Notes under the pieces: model-generated
What the model saw: the letters and a program-made list of their open reading frames with translations, nothing else
Database searches by the model: none
Told to the model about the DNA's origin: nothing
Part shown: positions 27,854 through 36,696 of the stretch, one piece after another
Numbering within the stretch: position 1 is the stretch's first letter
Layout: the number at the start of each line of letters is the position of its first letter
Program-made: the position numbers and the translations under genes
Origin: Alphaproteobacteria bacterium Ga0077535
GTDB lineage: Bacteria > Pseudomonadota > Alphaproteobacteria > Caulobacterales > Aquidulcibacteraceae
Assembly (NCBI GenBank): GCA_001464425.1
Contig: LNEK01000020.1
Span: 248,001-312,000 of the forward strand
DNA: 64,000 nt
Reading direction: 5' to 3'

Positions 27854-28845
27854 GGTCGGTCGAGACCGTCGAAGTCGGTGAGGACGATGGCGTGGCGCGG
27901 ATCGACCGCTGGCTGCGCCGCCGCTATCCGCAACTGACGCAAGGCCAGGTCGAAAAGATGCTGCGCACCGGCCAAGTGCGCGTCGATGGCGCGCGCGTGA
28001 AAGCGTCCGACCGCGTCTGCCCTGGCCAAAGCGTGCGCATCCCGCCGCTGCCCGATCCGCCGCCCGCGCAGCCCCCCGAGGGCATGACGCGCAAAGACGA
28101 GGACTTCATCCGCTCGCTCGTCATCCATCGCGATGACGACGTGATTGTTCTGAACAAGCCGCCGGGCATCGCCGTTCAAGGCGGCCCAAAAACCGTGCGC
28201 CACATCGATGGCTTGCTCGCTGGTCTAAAGTTCGACGCTGAGAAGAAGCCGAAGCTCGTCCATCGCCTGGATCGCGACACCTCCGGTTGTCTCGTGCTCG
28301 CGCGCCATCCTCGCGCCGCCGCGTTCCTCGGCGAAGCCTTCCGCGACCGCGACACCGATAAAATTTACTGGGCCATCGTCGTCGGCTCGCCGCGTCCGAA
28401 GATCGGTGAACTCCGCAGTTGGATTCGCAAAGCCCCGGGCGTCCACGATGCTGACCGTGAGATGATGCAGCGCGCGCTACAAACCGACGAAGGCGCTGTC
28501 CACGCCATCACCCAATACGCGCTCATGTCCGAAGCTGGCGGCCGCGCCGCCTGGCTTGCGCTCCGTCCAGTGACGGGCCGCACGCACCAATTGCGTTTTC
28601 ACATGGCCGAGATGGGCCACGCCATCGCCGGCGATCCAAAATACAAGTGCGATCGCCCGACGCCGAACGATCTGAACGGTGCGCTGCAACTCCACGCGCG
28701 CGCCATCCGCATGCCGCACCCATCCGGCGGCGAACTCAAAGTCATCGCCAAACTGCCCGCGCACATGGTGCACACCTTCAATCTCCTCGGCTTCGACGAA
28801 CGCGAAGCCCGCGATCCGTTCGCGCCGTTCGAGGGGACGCGATGA
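27850..28845 (+). CDS. rluC: RluC-type 23S rRNA pseudouridine synthase (S4 domain)
   Basis: 331-aa enzyme with an N-terminal S4 RNA-binding domain (RIDRWLRRRYPQLTQGQVEKMLRTGQVRVDGARVKASDRVCPGQSVRI). The RluA catalytic domain has VIVLNKPPGIAVQGG, VHRLDRDTSGCLVLAR and TGRTHQLRFHMAEMGHAIAGDPKY. RluC modifies helix 74/90-region uridines (955, 2504, 2580) in E. coli; site specificity here is inferred from domain layout. ATG 27850 overlaps the crcB stop (ATGA), and its own stop overlaps the next start likewise. Confidence 0.9.
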   Translation: MRSVETVEVGEDDGVARIDRWLRRRYPQLTQGQVEKMLRTGQVRVDGARVKASDRVCPGQSVRIPPLPDPPPAQPPEGMTRKDEDFIRSLVIHRDDDVIVLNKPPGIAVQGGPKTVRHIDGLLAGLKFDAEKKPKLVHRLDRDTSGCLVLARHPRAAAFLGEAFRDRDTDKIYWAIVVGSPRPKIGELRSWIRKAPGVHDADREMMQRALQTDEGAVHAITQYALMSEAGGRAAWLALRPVTGRTHQLRFHMAEMGHAIAGDPKYKCDRPTPNDLNGALQLHARAIRMPHPSGGELKVIAKLPAHMVHTFNLLGFDEREARDPFAPFEGTR

Positions 28846-30647
28846 AGCCAGCAGAGGCGGCCGCCATCGCTAACGCCAGCCGCGAGCTGCTTGGCCAAGG
28901 CGACGCGGAAGGCGCCGAACGTGTGCTTGCGCCAATACTCGGCGCTTTGCGTACCGATGCGCCGACGCTTCATTTGATGGCGCTGATCAAGAAAGCGCAA
29001 AACCAGCTCGACGAAGCTGAGCGCTTGATGCGCAGCGCCATCGCTCACGCCCTCAGCGAAGGCGCCTACTACAACGATCTCGGTGTCGTGCTGCAAGCGC
29101 GCGGCGAATACGGCGAAGCGATGCGCGTCTACCGCGCCGCCATGGCGCTCGCGCCCGAAACCGCCGCCGTCCGCGCCAACATCGTCCGCTGCCTCATCGG
29201 CGCCGACGATTTACAGCAAGCCGAACGCGAAGCGTCCGCCTTCGTCGCGGCACAGCCAAGCCCAGAATCGTGGACGCTTCTCGGCCAAGTTCAGCGCGCC
29301 ATGGAGCGTCACGATCAAGCGCTCGGATCCGCGGAAGCAGCTCTGAGATGCGCGCCCAAACTGCGCGGCCTCCAATACAATTACGCCATGGCGCTCGAGC
29401 GCGTTGGACGAAGCGGCGAGGCGCTCGAAATTTATGAGCGGCTCGCGAAAGTCGATCTCGATACTGCGGAGCTTGCGCTGAACTACATCCGCGCACTGTT
29501 CGCAGCCGGCCGCAAGAAGGACGCCGAAACCGTCGCCGAGCAGTCTATCCAGATGTGGCCCGGGGTGACGACGCTCCACACCGTTCTTGCCCGCATCCGG
29601 TGGCTCCGCGGCGAAGGCGAGAACTGTACAGAACTCACGGAGGCCGAATTGCTTTGGCGTCGCCCCAGCGATCTGGCGCTTCGCCTCGCATGCGCTGATG
29701 CACTGCATCGCGGCGGTCACTTCACCAAGGCGTTGACCGCGCTTGATGAAGCGCTGCGCTATGCGCCGCAATCGGGACAACTGCTCAGCGCTAAAGCTGT
29801 GATCCTGGATGAGCTTGATCGCCCAGACGACGCATTGGAGCTGTTGCGCGCCGTAGCGGAGGCAGCGCCGCAAGCGCGCTCGTCGCGGCGCAACATGCTC
29901 TCGGTTCTGCTGCGGTGCGGGCGCGCAGTTGAGGCGCTCACCCTTGTGCGTGAACTGCGCGCGCAGGAGCCCGACGAGCAATATCTTCTCGCTTGCGAGT
30001 GCACGGCGCTGCGTATGCTCGGAGATCCGCTCTATCGCCAATGGTGCGACCATCAGCGATTAGTGCGGACCTATACAATCGAGGCGCCCGAAGGCCATTT
30101 CACCGCTGAGAGCTTCAACGCGAGCTTCGCCAACCTGCTGCGCGGCCAGCATCGGAGCAGCGCCAATCCGTTGGATCAGCCGCGGCCGAACTTCAGCCAA
30201 ACCCCGCGCAACTTGCTGACGCACACCGATCCGCTGTTCAAAACTTTCCTCTCCGCCGTCGAGCCGCATGTGCGCGACTACATCTCCCGCTTGCCTGAGT
30301 CAGCAGGCTCCATCACGGCGCGGCGTGGCAAGCAGTATCGCTATACCAACCTCTGGTCCGCGCGGCTGATCAAGGAAGGTTTCCAGCCGAGCCATGTTCA
30401 TGACCGTGGTTGGATCAGCGGCATCTATATTGCGGCTGAGATGCCGGACGAGGGTGGCCAAAATCCCCATTCGGGTTGGTTGAAATTTGGCGAGCCGAAC
30501 AAGCCGCCGCCCGAATGCGGCGTTGAACGCATGATCGAGCCAAAAGCCGGCCAGCTTGTGCTGTTTCCATCCTATATCTGGCATGGGATAGCGCCCTTAG
30601 GCGGTGATGAATTGCTGACCGCCGCCTTTACTGTGGCGCCAGCCTAG
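28842..30647 (+). CDS. TPR protein with C-terminal 2OG-Fe(II) oxygenase-like domain (copy 1)
   Basis: 601-aa cytosolic protein. ATG 28842 overlaps the rluC stop. About 400 residues of TPR-like repeats (GAYYNDLGVVLQARGEYGEAMRVYRAAMALAPE; RPDDALELLRAVAEAAP) precede a domain of about 200 residues. That domain ends with HVHDRGWISGIYIAAEMP and LVLFPSYIWHGIAPLGGDELLTAAF, the pattern of the putative 2OG-FeII_Oxy_5 family. Metal-type His/Asp residues are present (HVHD, IWH). Where copy 2 (33.1 kb) has ERLTA, this copy has ELLTA, so the Arg expected to bind the 2-oxoglutarate carboxylate is replaced by Leu. Substrate unknown; TPRs usually bring a protein target. Confidence 0.82.
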   Translation: MKPAEAAAIANASRELLGQGDAEGAERVLAPILGALRTDAPTLHLMALIKKAQNQLDEAERLMRSAIAHALSEGAYYNDLGVVLQARGEYGEAMRVYRAAMALAPETAAVRANIVRCLIGADDLQQAEREASAFVAAQPSPESWTLLGQVQRAMERHDQALGSAEAALRCAPKLRGLQYNYAMALERVGRSGEALEIYERLAKVDLDTAELALNYIRALFAAGRKKDAETVAEQSIQMWPGVTTLHTVLARIRWLRGEGENCTELTEAELLWRRPSDLALRLACADALHRGGHFTKALTALDEALRYAPQSGQLLSAKAVILDELDRPDDALELLRAVAEAAPQARSSRRNMLSVLLRCGRAVEALTLVRELRAQEPDEQYLLACECTALRMLGDPLYRQWCDHQRLVRTYTIEAPEGHFTAESFNASFANLLRGQHRSSANPLDQPRPNFSQTPRNLLTHTDPLFKTFLSAVEPHVRDYISRLPESAGSITARRGKQYRYTNLWSARLIKEGFQPSHVHDRGWISGIYIAAEMPDEGGQNPHSGWLKFGEPNKPPPECGVERMIEPKAGQLVLFPSYIWHGIAPLGGDELLTAAFTVAPA

Positions 30648-30699
30648 GGCGGGCAATTCGTCCGCGTGCGGGCCGGCAGAGGTTCAGCTAAACAAGGCT

Positions 30700-31419
30700 A
30701 TGACGACGAGCGGCATGAATACGAATGCGCGGCGGTTCTACGAGACGGTAAGCGTCGTCGAGGCGGATGGCGGCTTTTCTATCGCGCTGGATACAAGACG
30801 CGTGCGCACGCCCGGCGGTGCACACTTCGTTGCGCCGACCAGGGCGCTCGCCGAAGCGTGCGCACAGGAATGGGCGGCGCAAGAAGTCAACATTGTCCCT
30901 GCCGCCATGCCTGTCACTCAGTTGGCCTTCGCCGCGATCGATTGGACCCGTCCGGCGCGTGAGGAGCGCGCCGACTTCGTCGCGTCCTATGTGCAGACCG
31001 ATATGTGCTGCTATCGCGCCAGCGCGCCACGCGAATTGGTCGAGCGTCAGGAGCGGGCCTGGCAGCCGGCCGTTGATTGGGCGCAGGAAGCTCTGGGACT
31101 CAAGTTGCCTGTGGTCGTTGGGGTCAGTCCTGCGGAAGCGCCGCCTGGCGCGCGCGCGTCAGTGCGCGATCAAGCGCTCGCCTTCGATGATTTTCGCCTC
31201 ACTGCGCTCACGCAAGCGACCGCTATCTCAGGCTCGCTGATCGTCGGCTTTGCGCTGACGCAAGGTCGCCTGAACGCCGAAGAGGTCTATCTCGCGTCGG
31301 TGTTGGACGAGCTTTGGGCGCTTGAGCGCTGGGGTGATGACGAGGAGGCCCGCGTGAGGCTCGAGCGCATACGTGCAGAGCTTGATGGGCTGGCGCGATT
31401 CCTAGAGGCTCTCGCATGA
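30700..31419 (+). CDS. ATP12-family F1-ATPase assembly chaperone
   Basis: 239-aa homologue of mitochondrial ATP12, which binds the F1 alpha subunit before hexamer assembly. Matching features: RRFYETVSVVEADGGFSIALDTRRVRTPGG, LAEACAQEWAAQ, MPVTQLAFAAIDW, FVASYVQTDMCCYRA, RQERAWQPAVDWAQEALGL, and the C-terminal LDELWALERWGDDEEA. Start ATG 30700; a second ATG lies five codons on. It sits inside the TPR/oxygenase cluster and its stop overlaps the next start (ATGA). No F1 genes are nearby. Confidence 0.92.
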   Translation: MTTSGMNTNARRFYETVSVVEADGGFSIALDTRRVRTPGGAHFVAPTRALAEACAQEWAAQEVNIVPAAMPVTQLAFAAIDWTRPAREERADFVASYVQTDMCCYRASAPRELVERQERAWQPAVDWAQEALGLKLPVVVGVSPAEAPPGARASVRDQALAFDDFRLTALTQATAISGSLIVGFALTQGRLNAEEVYLASVLDELWALERWGDDEEARVRLERIRAELDGLARFLEALA

Positions 31420-31505
31420 GCGCCGATCAGGTCCTTGAGGAAGCGGAAGCGATCCTGCGCCGCGGCGATGCGCTTGGCGCCGAACGCAAGCTCTCCATTT
31501 GCTAG
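31416..31505 (+). pseudogene. N-terminal fragment of TPR/2OG-oxygenase copy 2, cut off by a frameshift
   Basis: From ATG 31416 (overlapping the ATP12 stop) the frame reads MSADQVLEEAEAILRRGDAL..AERKLSIC and stops at 31503. This matches the N-termini of the sibling TPR genes (SEAVLSKAEEHLAAGDSAAAERAL at 33.24 kb; ANASRELLGQGDAEGAERVL at 28.84 kb). Reading continues convincingly in the -1 frame (LLGAIRRLQRRVPDAERYFRRAI). One base appears to be missing at about 31495-31498, where an extra C would restore S-H-L-L-G. It is either a true mutation or a sequencing error. Confidence 0.75.
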
Positions 31506-33175
31506 GCGCGATCAGGCGCCTCCAGCGCCGTGTCCCGGATGCGGAGCGCTACTTCCGCCGCGCTATCGCCGCCGAGCCCAACGTGGCGCGCCACCGTTTC
31601 GCGCTGGGCGAGTTGCTCGCCAGCGTTCAACTTCACGGCGACGCCGCCGATGCGTTTGCGCAGGCGTTTCGCCTTGATCCCGAGTCGCTGCCGATTGCCC
31701 GCGCATTTACGCGCAGCGCGTTGGCCGCTGGCCGTGGCGCCGACGCCGAACGTGTCGCGCGCGCGCTCACCATCGCCGCGCCTAGCGCAGAATCCTGGAA
31801 TTTCCTCGCCAGCGCACTGCGCGCGCAAGATAAGCTGGAAGAGGCGCTCGAAGCAGCGGAGCAGGCCGTCGCCAGCGATCCCAATGACGCTGCAGCAGCG
31901 CACACGCGCGCGACCATCCTTACCCGCATAGGCCGCAACGAAGATGCACTCGCGGCGCTGAACGCCTTGAGCGCGCGCGGTGTCACCGCACCGGCGATCG
32001 TGTTCACGCGCGGCACGGCGCTCTTCAACATGACGCGCGCTGCCGAAGCAGAAGCCGCGTTCGCCCAGGGCGTAGCGCGCTGGCCAGCTGACGCGAACCT
32101 GCACACGGCGCTCGCCAACGCTCGCTGGATGCGCGGCGACGAAGCTCGCTTCACGCGTGACTTTGAGGCCGCCGTCGAGCGCCAGCCGGATAATGTTCAA
32201 CTTCGCCTGATGTGCGCCGATCTGCTGCGCCGCGCTGAGTTCAAGGATCGCTCCGAAGCCATGCTCCGCGCCGGCCTGGAGCGCGCGCCCAGCGATATTG
32301 CGCTGACTCAGTCGCTCGGCGTTTTGCTCGATGAGATGGGGCGCGCGCCGGAAGCCTTGCCGCTGTTGCAGCGCGCTGCCGCCGCCGTGCCCGGCATGAT
32401 GCAGGTGCGGGGCAATCTGACGAACGTGCTGCTGCGGCTTGGGCGCGGCGACGAGGCGCTGCGCGAGATCGAAGTCGCCCGTCGCGCTGCGCCGCTCAAT
32501 CAAGAGTGGATTTGCTACGAGACCATGGCGCTGCGCCAACTCGGCGATCCGCGCTACCACGCGCTCTGTGATTACGAGCGCATGGTGCGCCCCTACGATC
32601 TTTCGCCGCCGGCCGGATACGCAAACATGGCCGCCTTCAACGAAGCGCTGGCCGCCAGCCTTGCGCGCTTGCACGTTCTGGAGACGCATCCGCTCGATCA
32701 ATCGCTGCGCGGCGGCTCGCAAACCTCGCGCAGCTTGATCTATGTCGATGATCCTGTGATCCAGTCCTATCTGCGCGCTTTGAGCGATCCGATCCTCGAA
32801 TACATCGCGTCCATGGGCGCCCCCGATCCCGCCCATCCCTGGAGCGGGCGCAAGACCGGCCAATTTCGCCTCAGCGGCGCATGGTCGGTGAAGCTCAAAG
32901 CCAATGGCTTTCACGTCAATCACCTGCATCCGGCCGGATGGATCAGTTCCGCCTATTACGTGTCCTTGCCCAAGGTGATGGAGTCTGGCGCCGATCAGCA
33001 GGGCTGGATCAAATTCGGCGAGCCGCGTTTGCCGACGCCCGGATGCGCCGTAGAAAAGGTGGTCCAGCCCAGGAGCGGGCGCCTCGTGCTTTTCCCCTCA
33101 TACATGTGGCACGGCACCATTCCGTTCAGCGAAGGCGAGCGCCTGACCGCGCCGTTCGACGCTGTCCCAGCCTGA
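31499..33175 (+). CDS. TPR protein with C-terminal 2OG-Fe(II) oxygenase-like domain (copy 2, 5'-frameshifted)
   Basis: 558 codons remain open after the frameshift described at 31416-31505. Given only as the open frame, it has no good start (TTG 31499). TPR-like repeats fill the first two thirds (AERYFRRAIAAEPNVARHRFALGELLA; EDALAALNALSARG). The C-terminal domain carries LKANGFHVNHLHPAGWISSAYYVSLP and LVLFPSYMWHGTIPFSEGERLTAPFDAVPA, with the candidate metal His residues and the Arg (ERLTA) that copy 1 lacks. The two copies share layout and the last 200 residues. If the frameshift is real, the product would be missing or N-terminally shortened. Confidence 0.75.
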   Translation: MLGAIRRLQRRVPDAERYFRRAIAAEPNVARHRFALGELLASVQLHGDAADAFAQAFRLDPESLPIARAFTRSALAAGRGADAERVARALTIAAPSAESWNFLASALRAQDKLEEALEAAEQAVASDPNDAAAAHTRATILTRIGRNEDALAALNALSARGVTAPAIVFTRGTALFNMTRAAEAEAAFAQGVARWPADANLHTALANARWMRGDEARFTRDFEAAVERQPDNVQLRLMCADLLRRAEFKDRSEAMLRAGLERAPSDIALTQSLGVLLDEMGRAPEALPLLQRAAAAVPGMMQVRGNLTNVLLRLGRGDEALREIEVARRAAPLNQEWICYETMALRQLGDPRYHALCDYERMVRPYDLSPPAGYANMAAFNEALAASLARLHVLETHPLDQSLRGGSQTSRSLIYVDDPVIQSYLRALSDPILEYIASMGAPDPAHPWSGRKTGQFRLSGAWSVKLKANGFHVNHLHPAGWISSAYYVSLPKVMESGADQQGWIKFGEPRLPTPGCAVEKVVQPRSGRLVLFPSYMWHGTIPFSEGERLTAPFDAVPA

Positions 33176-33240
33176 TGCAAAAGCTTGTCTGCCTGCGCGC
33201 CAGCCGATAACCCCGGTGACAAGAGTGACGGAGAGATGAG

Positions 33241-33972
33241 ATGAGCGAAGCTGTGCTCAGCAAAGCTGAAGAACACCTTGCAGCCGGCGATTCCGCAGCG
33301 GCGGAACGAGCGCTGAGCGCAGAATGGCGCGACATCAAAACCGCTCCTGCTGAAGCAAAGCATGCAATGGCGATGGTGCGCGCGCATCAGAAGCGCTTTG
33401 CCGACGCCGAGCAATTGCTCCGCAGCGCACTGACGGACGAGCCGCAATCGCTCCGTCACAACATTGCGCTCGGCCACATCCTGACGCTGAGCGAAAATCC
33501 CACGAAAGCCTCGGAAGCCTACGCCGCAGCGTATCGCATCGATCCCGAATGGCCGGGTCTCCTCAACAATTACGTCACCGCCTGTTACGGCGCCGGCCGC
33601 TATGACGAAGCGGAAAAAGGCGCGCGGCTCATGATCACGAAAGCGCCGACAGCAGGCGCATGGGATTTGCTTTCGTGTTCGTTGCGCGGGCAGGGGCGTG
33701 CGCAAGAAGCGCTCGACGCCGCCAACGAAGCGCTGCTCACCAATCCCAATCATGTGGGTGCGCTCCACAGCCAAGGGGCGGCGCTGCTGAAACTCGGGCG
33801 CGCCGCCGATGCGCTTACGGCCTTCGATCAGGTCGAGGCCAGTGGCGGCTCTGGGGCCGCGCTCTCGTTCAACCGCGCAGCGGCGCTCGAAAAGCTGGGC
33901 AAGCCGAAGGAGGCCAAGGCTGTGCTGGAGGACGCCGCGCGCCGCTGGCCCAACGCCAAGCGCCCGAACTAG
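33241..33972 (+). CDS. TPR-repeat protein, sibling lacking the oxygenase domain
   Basis: 243-aa protein of helical TPR-like repeats (FADAEQLLRSALTDEPQSLRHNIALGHIL; YDEAEKGARLMITKAPTAGAWDLLSCSLRGQGRAQEALDAANEALLTNPNHVGALHSQGAALLKLG). No signal peptide. Its N-terminus resembles those of the two TPR/oxygenase genes upstream, so it is likely a shortened duplicate or a scaffold partner. GGAGAG immediately precedes ATG 33241. Confidence 0.75.
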   Translation: MSEAVLSKAEEHLAAGDSAAAERALSAEWRDIKTAPAEAKHAMAMVRAHQKRFADAEQLLRSALTDEPQSLRHNIALGHILTLSENPTKASEAYAAAYRIDPEWPGLLNNYVTACYGAGRYDEAEKGARLMITKAPTAGAWDLLSCSLRGQGRAQEALDAANEALLTNPNHVGALHSQGAALLKLGRAADALTAFDQVEASGGSGAALSFNRAAALEKLGKPKEAKAVLEDAARRWPNAKRPN

Positions 33973-34043
33973 GCCCGCTCTTGCCTCGCTCCAGCGCCCC
34001 GTCTAACCCGATGGCGGTGTTGGGTCGCCGCGGGGAGCGTCCG

Positions 34044-34616
34044 GTGAAGGCTTTTCTGACGTGTGTCGCGTTCTGTGCCGCGCTGACGGCGGCGCCGGCT
34101 TGGGCTGAGCAATCTCCGGCCAGCGCAGCATGGACCGATCCCACCGGCGCGTTTTCCATCGACTACGAGGCGCAAGGCTGGACGCCGATCGATCCCGCCG
34201 ATCTCGCGCCGCAAGATGGCGACGTCCTCCTCATCGAGCACAACGGCTTTCAAGCCAGCGGCCAGATGCGCATGTGCGGCGTGCGCAGCGTTGTCGTGCC
34301 GAATGCGCCGCCCAACATGCCGCAAGCCCGCGCCAACCTCGCCGTGGCCAATCGCACGCAAGCGGATTTCGAAGCCATCACCAGTGCGCCGCTCTCAAGC
34401 TTTGAGCGCACCGAGTTGAACGGCGTCGCGGTGGCGAGCTTTTCCTTCGAGCAGGGGCGCTATCTGAATTTCTGGCGGCTCTTCTATCTCAGTCACGGCA
34501 CGCAGACGCTGCAGGTCAATGTCACCTGCGGCATGACCAGGCCCGCAAACGATGCAGAGATCGCCAACGTCAACGCCGTACTCGGCACGCTGCGCATCCA
34601 CGGCGCGGCGCAATGA
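34044..34616 (+). CDS. Exported protein of unknown function (paralogue of next gene)
   Basis: 190-aa protein with signal peptide MKAFLTCVAFCAALTAAPAWA. GTG 34044 is preferred (GGGGAG 6 nt upstream); ATG 34011 in frame is an alternative that would spoil the signal. The mature part (WTDPTGAFSIDYEAQGWTPI, DGDVLLIEHNGF, MCGVRSVVVPN) aligns in outline with the next gene product: a 'W..P.GAF.......W' opening, a hydrophobic DVL/LVL strand and a Cys. Function unknown, periplasmic by prediction. Confidence 0.65.
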   Translation: MKAFLTCVAFCAALTAAPAWAEQSPASAAWTDPTGAFSIDYEAQGWTPIDPADLAPQDGDVLLIEHNGFQASGQMRMCGVRSVVVPNAPPNMPQARANLAVANRTQADFEAITSAPLSSFERTELNGVAVASFSFEQGRYLNFWRLFYLSHGTQTLQVNVTCGMTRPANDAEIANVNAVLGTLRIHGAAQ

Positions 34617-35161
34617 GGACGTGGGCGGCTGCATTTGCGGTGTTCGCTCTGTCGGCCGGGCCAGCCTTGGCCCAATGGGAGCGGCCGTGGGCGAGCGCGG
34701 ACGGCGCCTTCCACATGACGCTCCCAGAAATGTGGAACATCGTCGCCAACGACGATCCGGACCTCGTGCTTTTCGTGCGCTCGCTCGGCCGCGGCCCAGC
34801 CGGGCCCGCCGAAATCGTCTGCGCCGTTGAAAAGCAGGTCGTCCCCCAAGACATCGTCTTCAACCGCGACCAGCTCAACGCCATCACCGCCGAAATCTTT
34901 CCCAGCGATCTCGCCCGCGAAACCGATCCTGTCTCTTCGATGGAAACCATCGACGGCGTCAGCGTCGGCGCCTACGAAGTCGCCGGCAGGAGCGATGATC
35001 TCTACGAACAGCGCTTTGCGCGCATCTTCCTCATCGGCCAGGGCGACAGCATTGCCCGCTACACCGCCGTCCGCACCGTCCGCCCCGGCGGCGACATCGA
35101 CTTCGCCTCGACGCGCGCGTTCCTTTCCTCACTCCACTTCAACACTGAGACCACCGAATGA
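34613..35161 (+). CDS. Exported protein of unknown function (paralogue of preceding gene)
   Basis: 182-aa protein with signal peptide [20 protein letters not shown]. The mature region [37 protein letters not shown] parallels the preceding product. ATG overlaps the upstream stop (ATGA), and its own stop overlaps the pccB start, so the three genes are probably cotranscribed. Function unknown. Confidence 0.65.
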   Translation: MRTWAAAFAVFALSAGPALAQWERPWASADGAFHMTLPEMWNIVANDDPDLVLFVRSLGRGPAGPAEIVCAVEKQVVPQDIVFNRDQLNAITAEIFPSDLARETDPVSSMETIDGVSVGAYEVAGRSDDLYEQRFARIFLIGQGDSIARYTAVRTVRPGGDIDFASTRAFLSSLHFNTETTE

Positions 35162-36690
35162 AAGACATCATCGCCGCCCTCGAAGCTAAGCGCGCTGCGG
35201 CGCGCGCGGGTGGGGGCGAAAAGCGCCACGCGGCCCAGCACGCCAAGGGCAAGCTCACCGCGCGCGAACGCATCGATCTTCTGCTCGACGAAGGCAGCTT
35301 CGAAGAGTTCGACATGTTCGTCGAACATCGCAGCCACGAATTCGGCATGGAGAAAACCAAAATCCCCGGCGACGGCGTCGTCACCGGCTGGGGCACCATC
35401 AATGGGCGCCTGGTTTACGTCTTCTCCAAGGACTTCACCGTCTTCGGCGGCTCGCTCTCCGGCGCGCACGCAGCCAAGATCGTCAAAGTCCAGGACATGG
35501 CGATCAAGAACGGCGCGCCGATCGTCGGCCTGTTCGACGCGGGCGGCGCGCGCATCCAGGAGGGCGTTGAATCGCTCGCCGGCTACGCCGACATTTTCAT
35601 GCGCAACATTCTGGGCTCGGGCGTCGTCCCGCAAATCAGCGTCATCATGGGGCCGTGCGCGGGCGGCGATGTCTATTCGCCAGCGATGACCGACTTCATC
35701 TTCATGGTGAAGGATACGTCGTACATGTACGTCACCGGCCCCGAAGTCGTGAAAACCGTGACGAACGAAATCGTCACCCACGAAGAACTCGGCGGCGCGC
35801 GCGTGCATGCGTCGAAATCCGGCGTCGTCGACGGCGCCTACGAAAACGATTTCGAGACGCTGACGCAGATGCGCCGGCTCATCGATTTTCTGCCGCTCTC
35901 CAACCGCGAAAAGCCGCCGACGCGCCCGCACTTCGATGACGTCACGCGCGAAGAGCCTTCGCTCGATCGCCTGATCCCCGATAATCCGAACAAGCCCTAC
36001 GACATGAAAGAGCTGGTCGAGAAGGTCGCCGACGAAGGCGATTTCTTCGAGATCGGTTCCGAGTTCGGCAAGAATATCCTGACCGGCTTCGTCCGCCTCG
36101 ACGGCTCAACCGTCGGCATCGTCGCCAACCAGCCGATGGTGCTCGCCGGCGTGCTCGATATCGACGCCTCCCGCAAAGCCGCGCGCTTCGTGCGCTTTTG
36201 CGACGCCTTCAACATTCCGATCGTCACTTTCGTGGACGTGCCGGGCTTCCTGCCGGGCACCAAGCAAGAACTCGGCGGCCTCATCAAACATGGCGCGAAG
36301 CTTCTGTTCGCTTACGGCGAAGCCACGGTGCCGAAAGTCACGGTGATCACGCGCAAAGCCTATGGCGGCGCCTATGATGTCATGAGTTCAAAGCATCTGC
36401 GCGGCGACGTGAATTACGCTTGGCCGAGCGCCGAGATCGCGGTGATGGGCGCCAAGGGCGCCGTCGAAATCATTTTCCGCGCCGACATCGGCGACCCCGA
36501 AAAAATCGCCGCCCGCACCAAGGAATATTCCGACCGCTTCGCAAACCCCTTCGTCGCCGCCAGCATGGGCTATGTCGACGACGTCATCATGCCCCGCGAA
36601 ACCCGCAAACGCATCATCCGCGCCCTCGGCACGCTGAAGAACAAAAAACTAGAGAACCCCTGGAAGAAGCACGACAATATTCCGTTGTGA
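35158..36690 (+). CDS. pccB: Propionyl-CoA carboxylase beta subunit (acyl-CoA carboxyltransferase)
   Basis: 510-aa carboxyltransferase subunit that transfers CO2 from biotin to propionyl-CoA, giving methylmalonyl-CoA. Typical segments: [98 protein letters not shown] (oxyanion-hole region), [29 protein letters not shown]. Full length. The biotin-carrying alpha subunit is not adjacent, as in many alphaproteobacteria. Confidence 0.96.
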   Translation: MKDIIAALEAKRAAARAGGGEKRHAAQHAKGKLTARERIDLLLDEGSFEEFDMFVEHRSHEFGMEKTKIPGDGVVTGWGTINGRLVYVFSKDFTVFGGSLSGAHAAKIVKVQDMAIKNGAPIVGLFDAGGARIQEGVESLAGYADIFMRNILGSGVVPQISVIMGPCAGGDVYSPAMTDFIFMVKDTSYMYVTGPEVVKTVTNEIVTHEELGGARVHASKSGVVDGAYENDFETLTQMRRLIDFLPLSNREKPPTRPHFDDVTREEPSLDRLIPDNPNKPYDMKELVEKVADEGDFFEIGSEFGKNILTGFVRLDGSTVGIVANQPMVLAGVLDIDASRKAARFVRFCDAFNIPIVTFVDVPGFLPGTKQELGGLIKHGAKLLFAYGEATVPKVTVITRKAYGGAYDVMSSKHLRGDVNYAWPSAEIAVMGAKGAVEIIFRADIGDPEKIAARTKEYSDRFANPFVAASMGYVDDVIMPRETRKRIIRALGTLKNKKLENPWKKHDNIPL

Positions 36691-36696
36691 GGGTGT

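Noticed and set aside
31502-32929. 475-codon open frame antisense to the TPR/oxygenase gene
   Set aside because: The sense strand encodes clear TPR repeats; the antisense product has no motifs.
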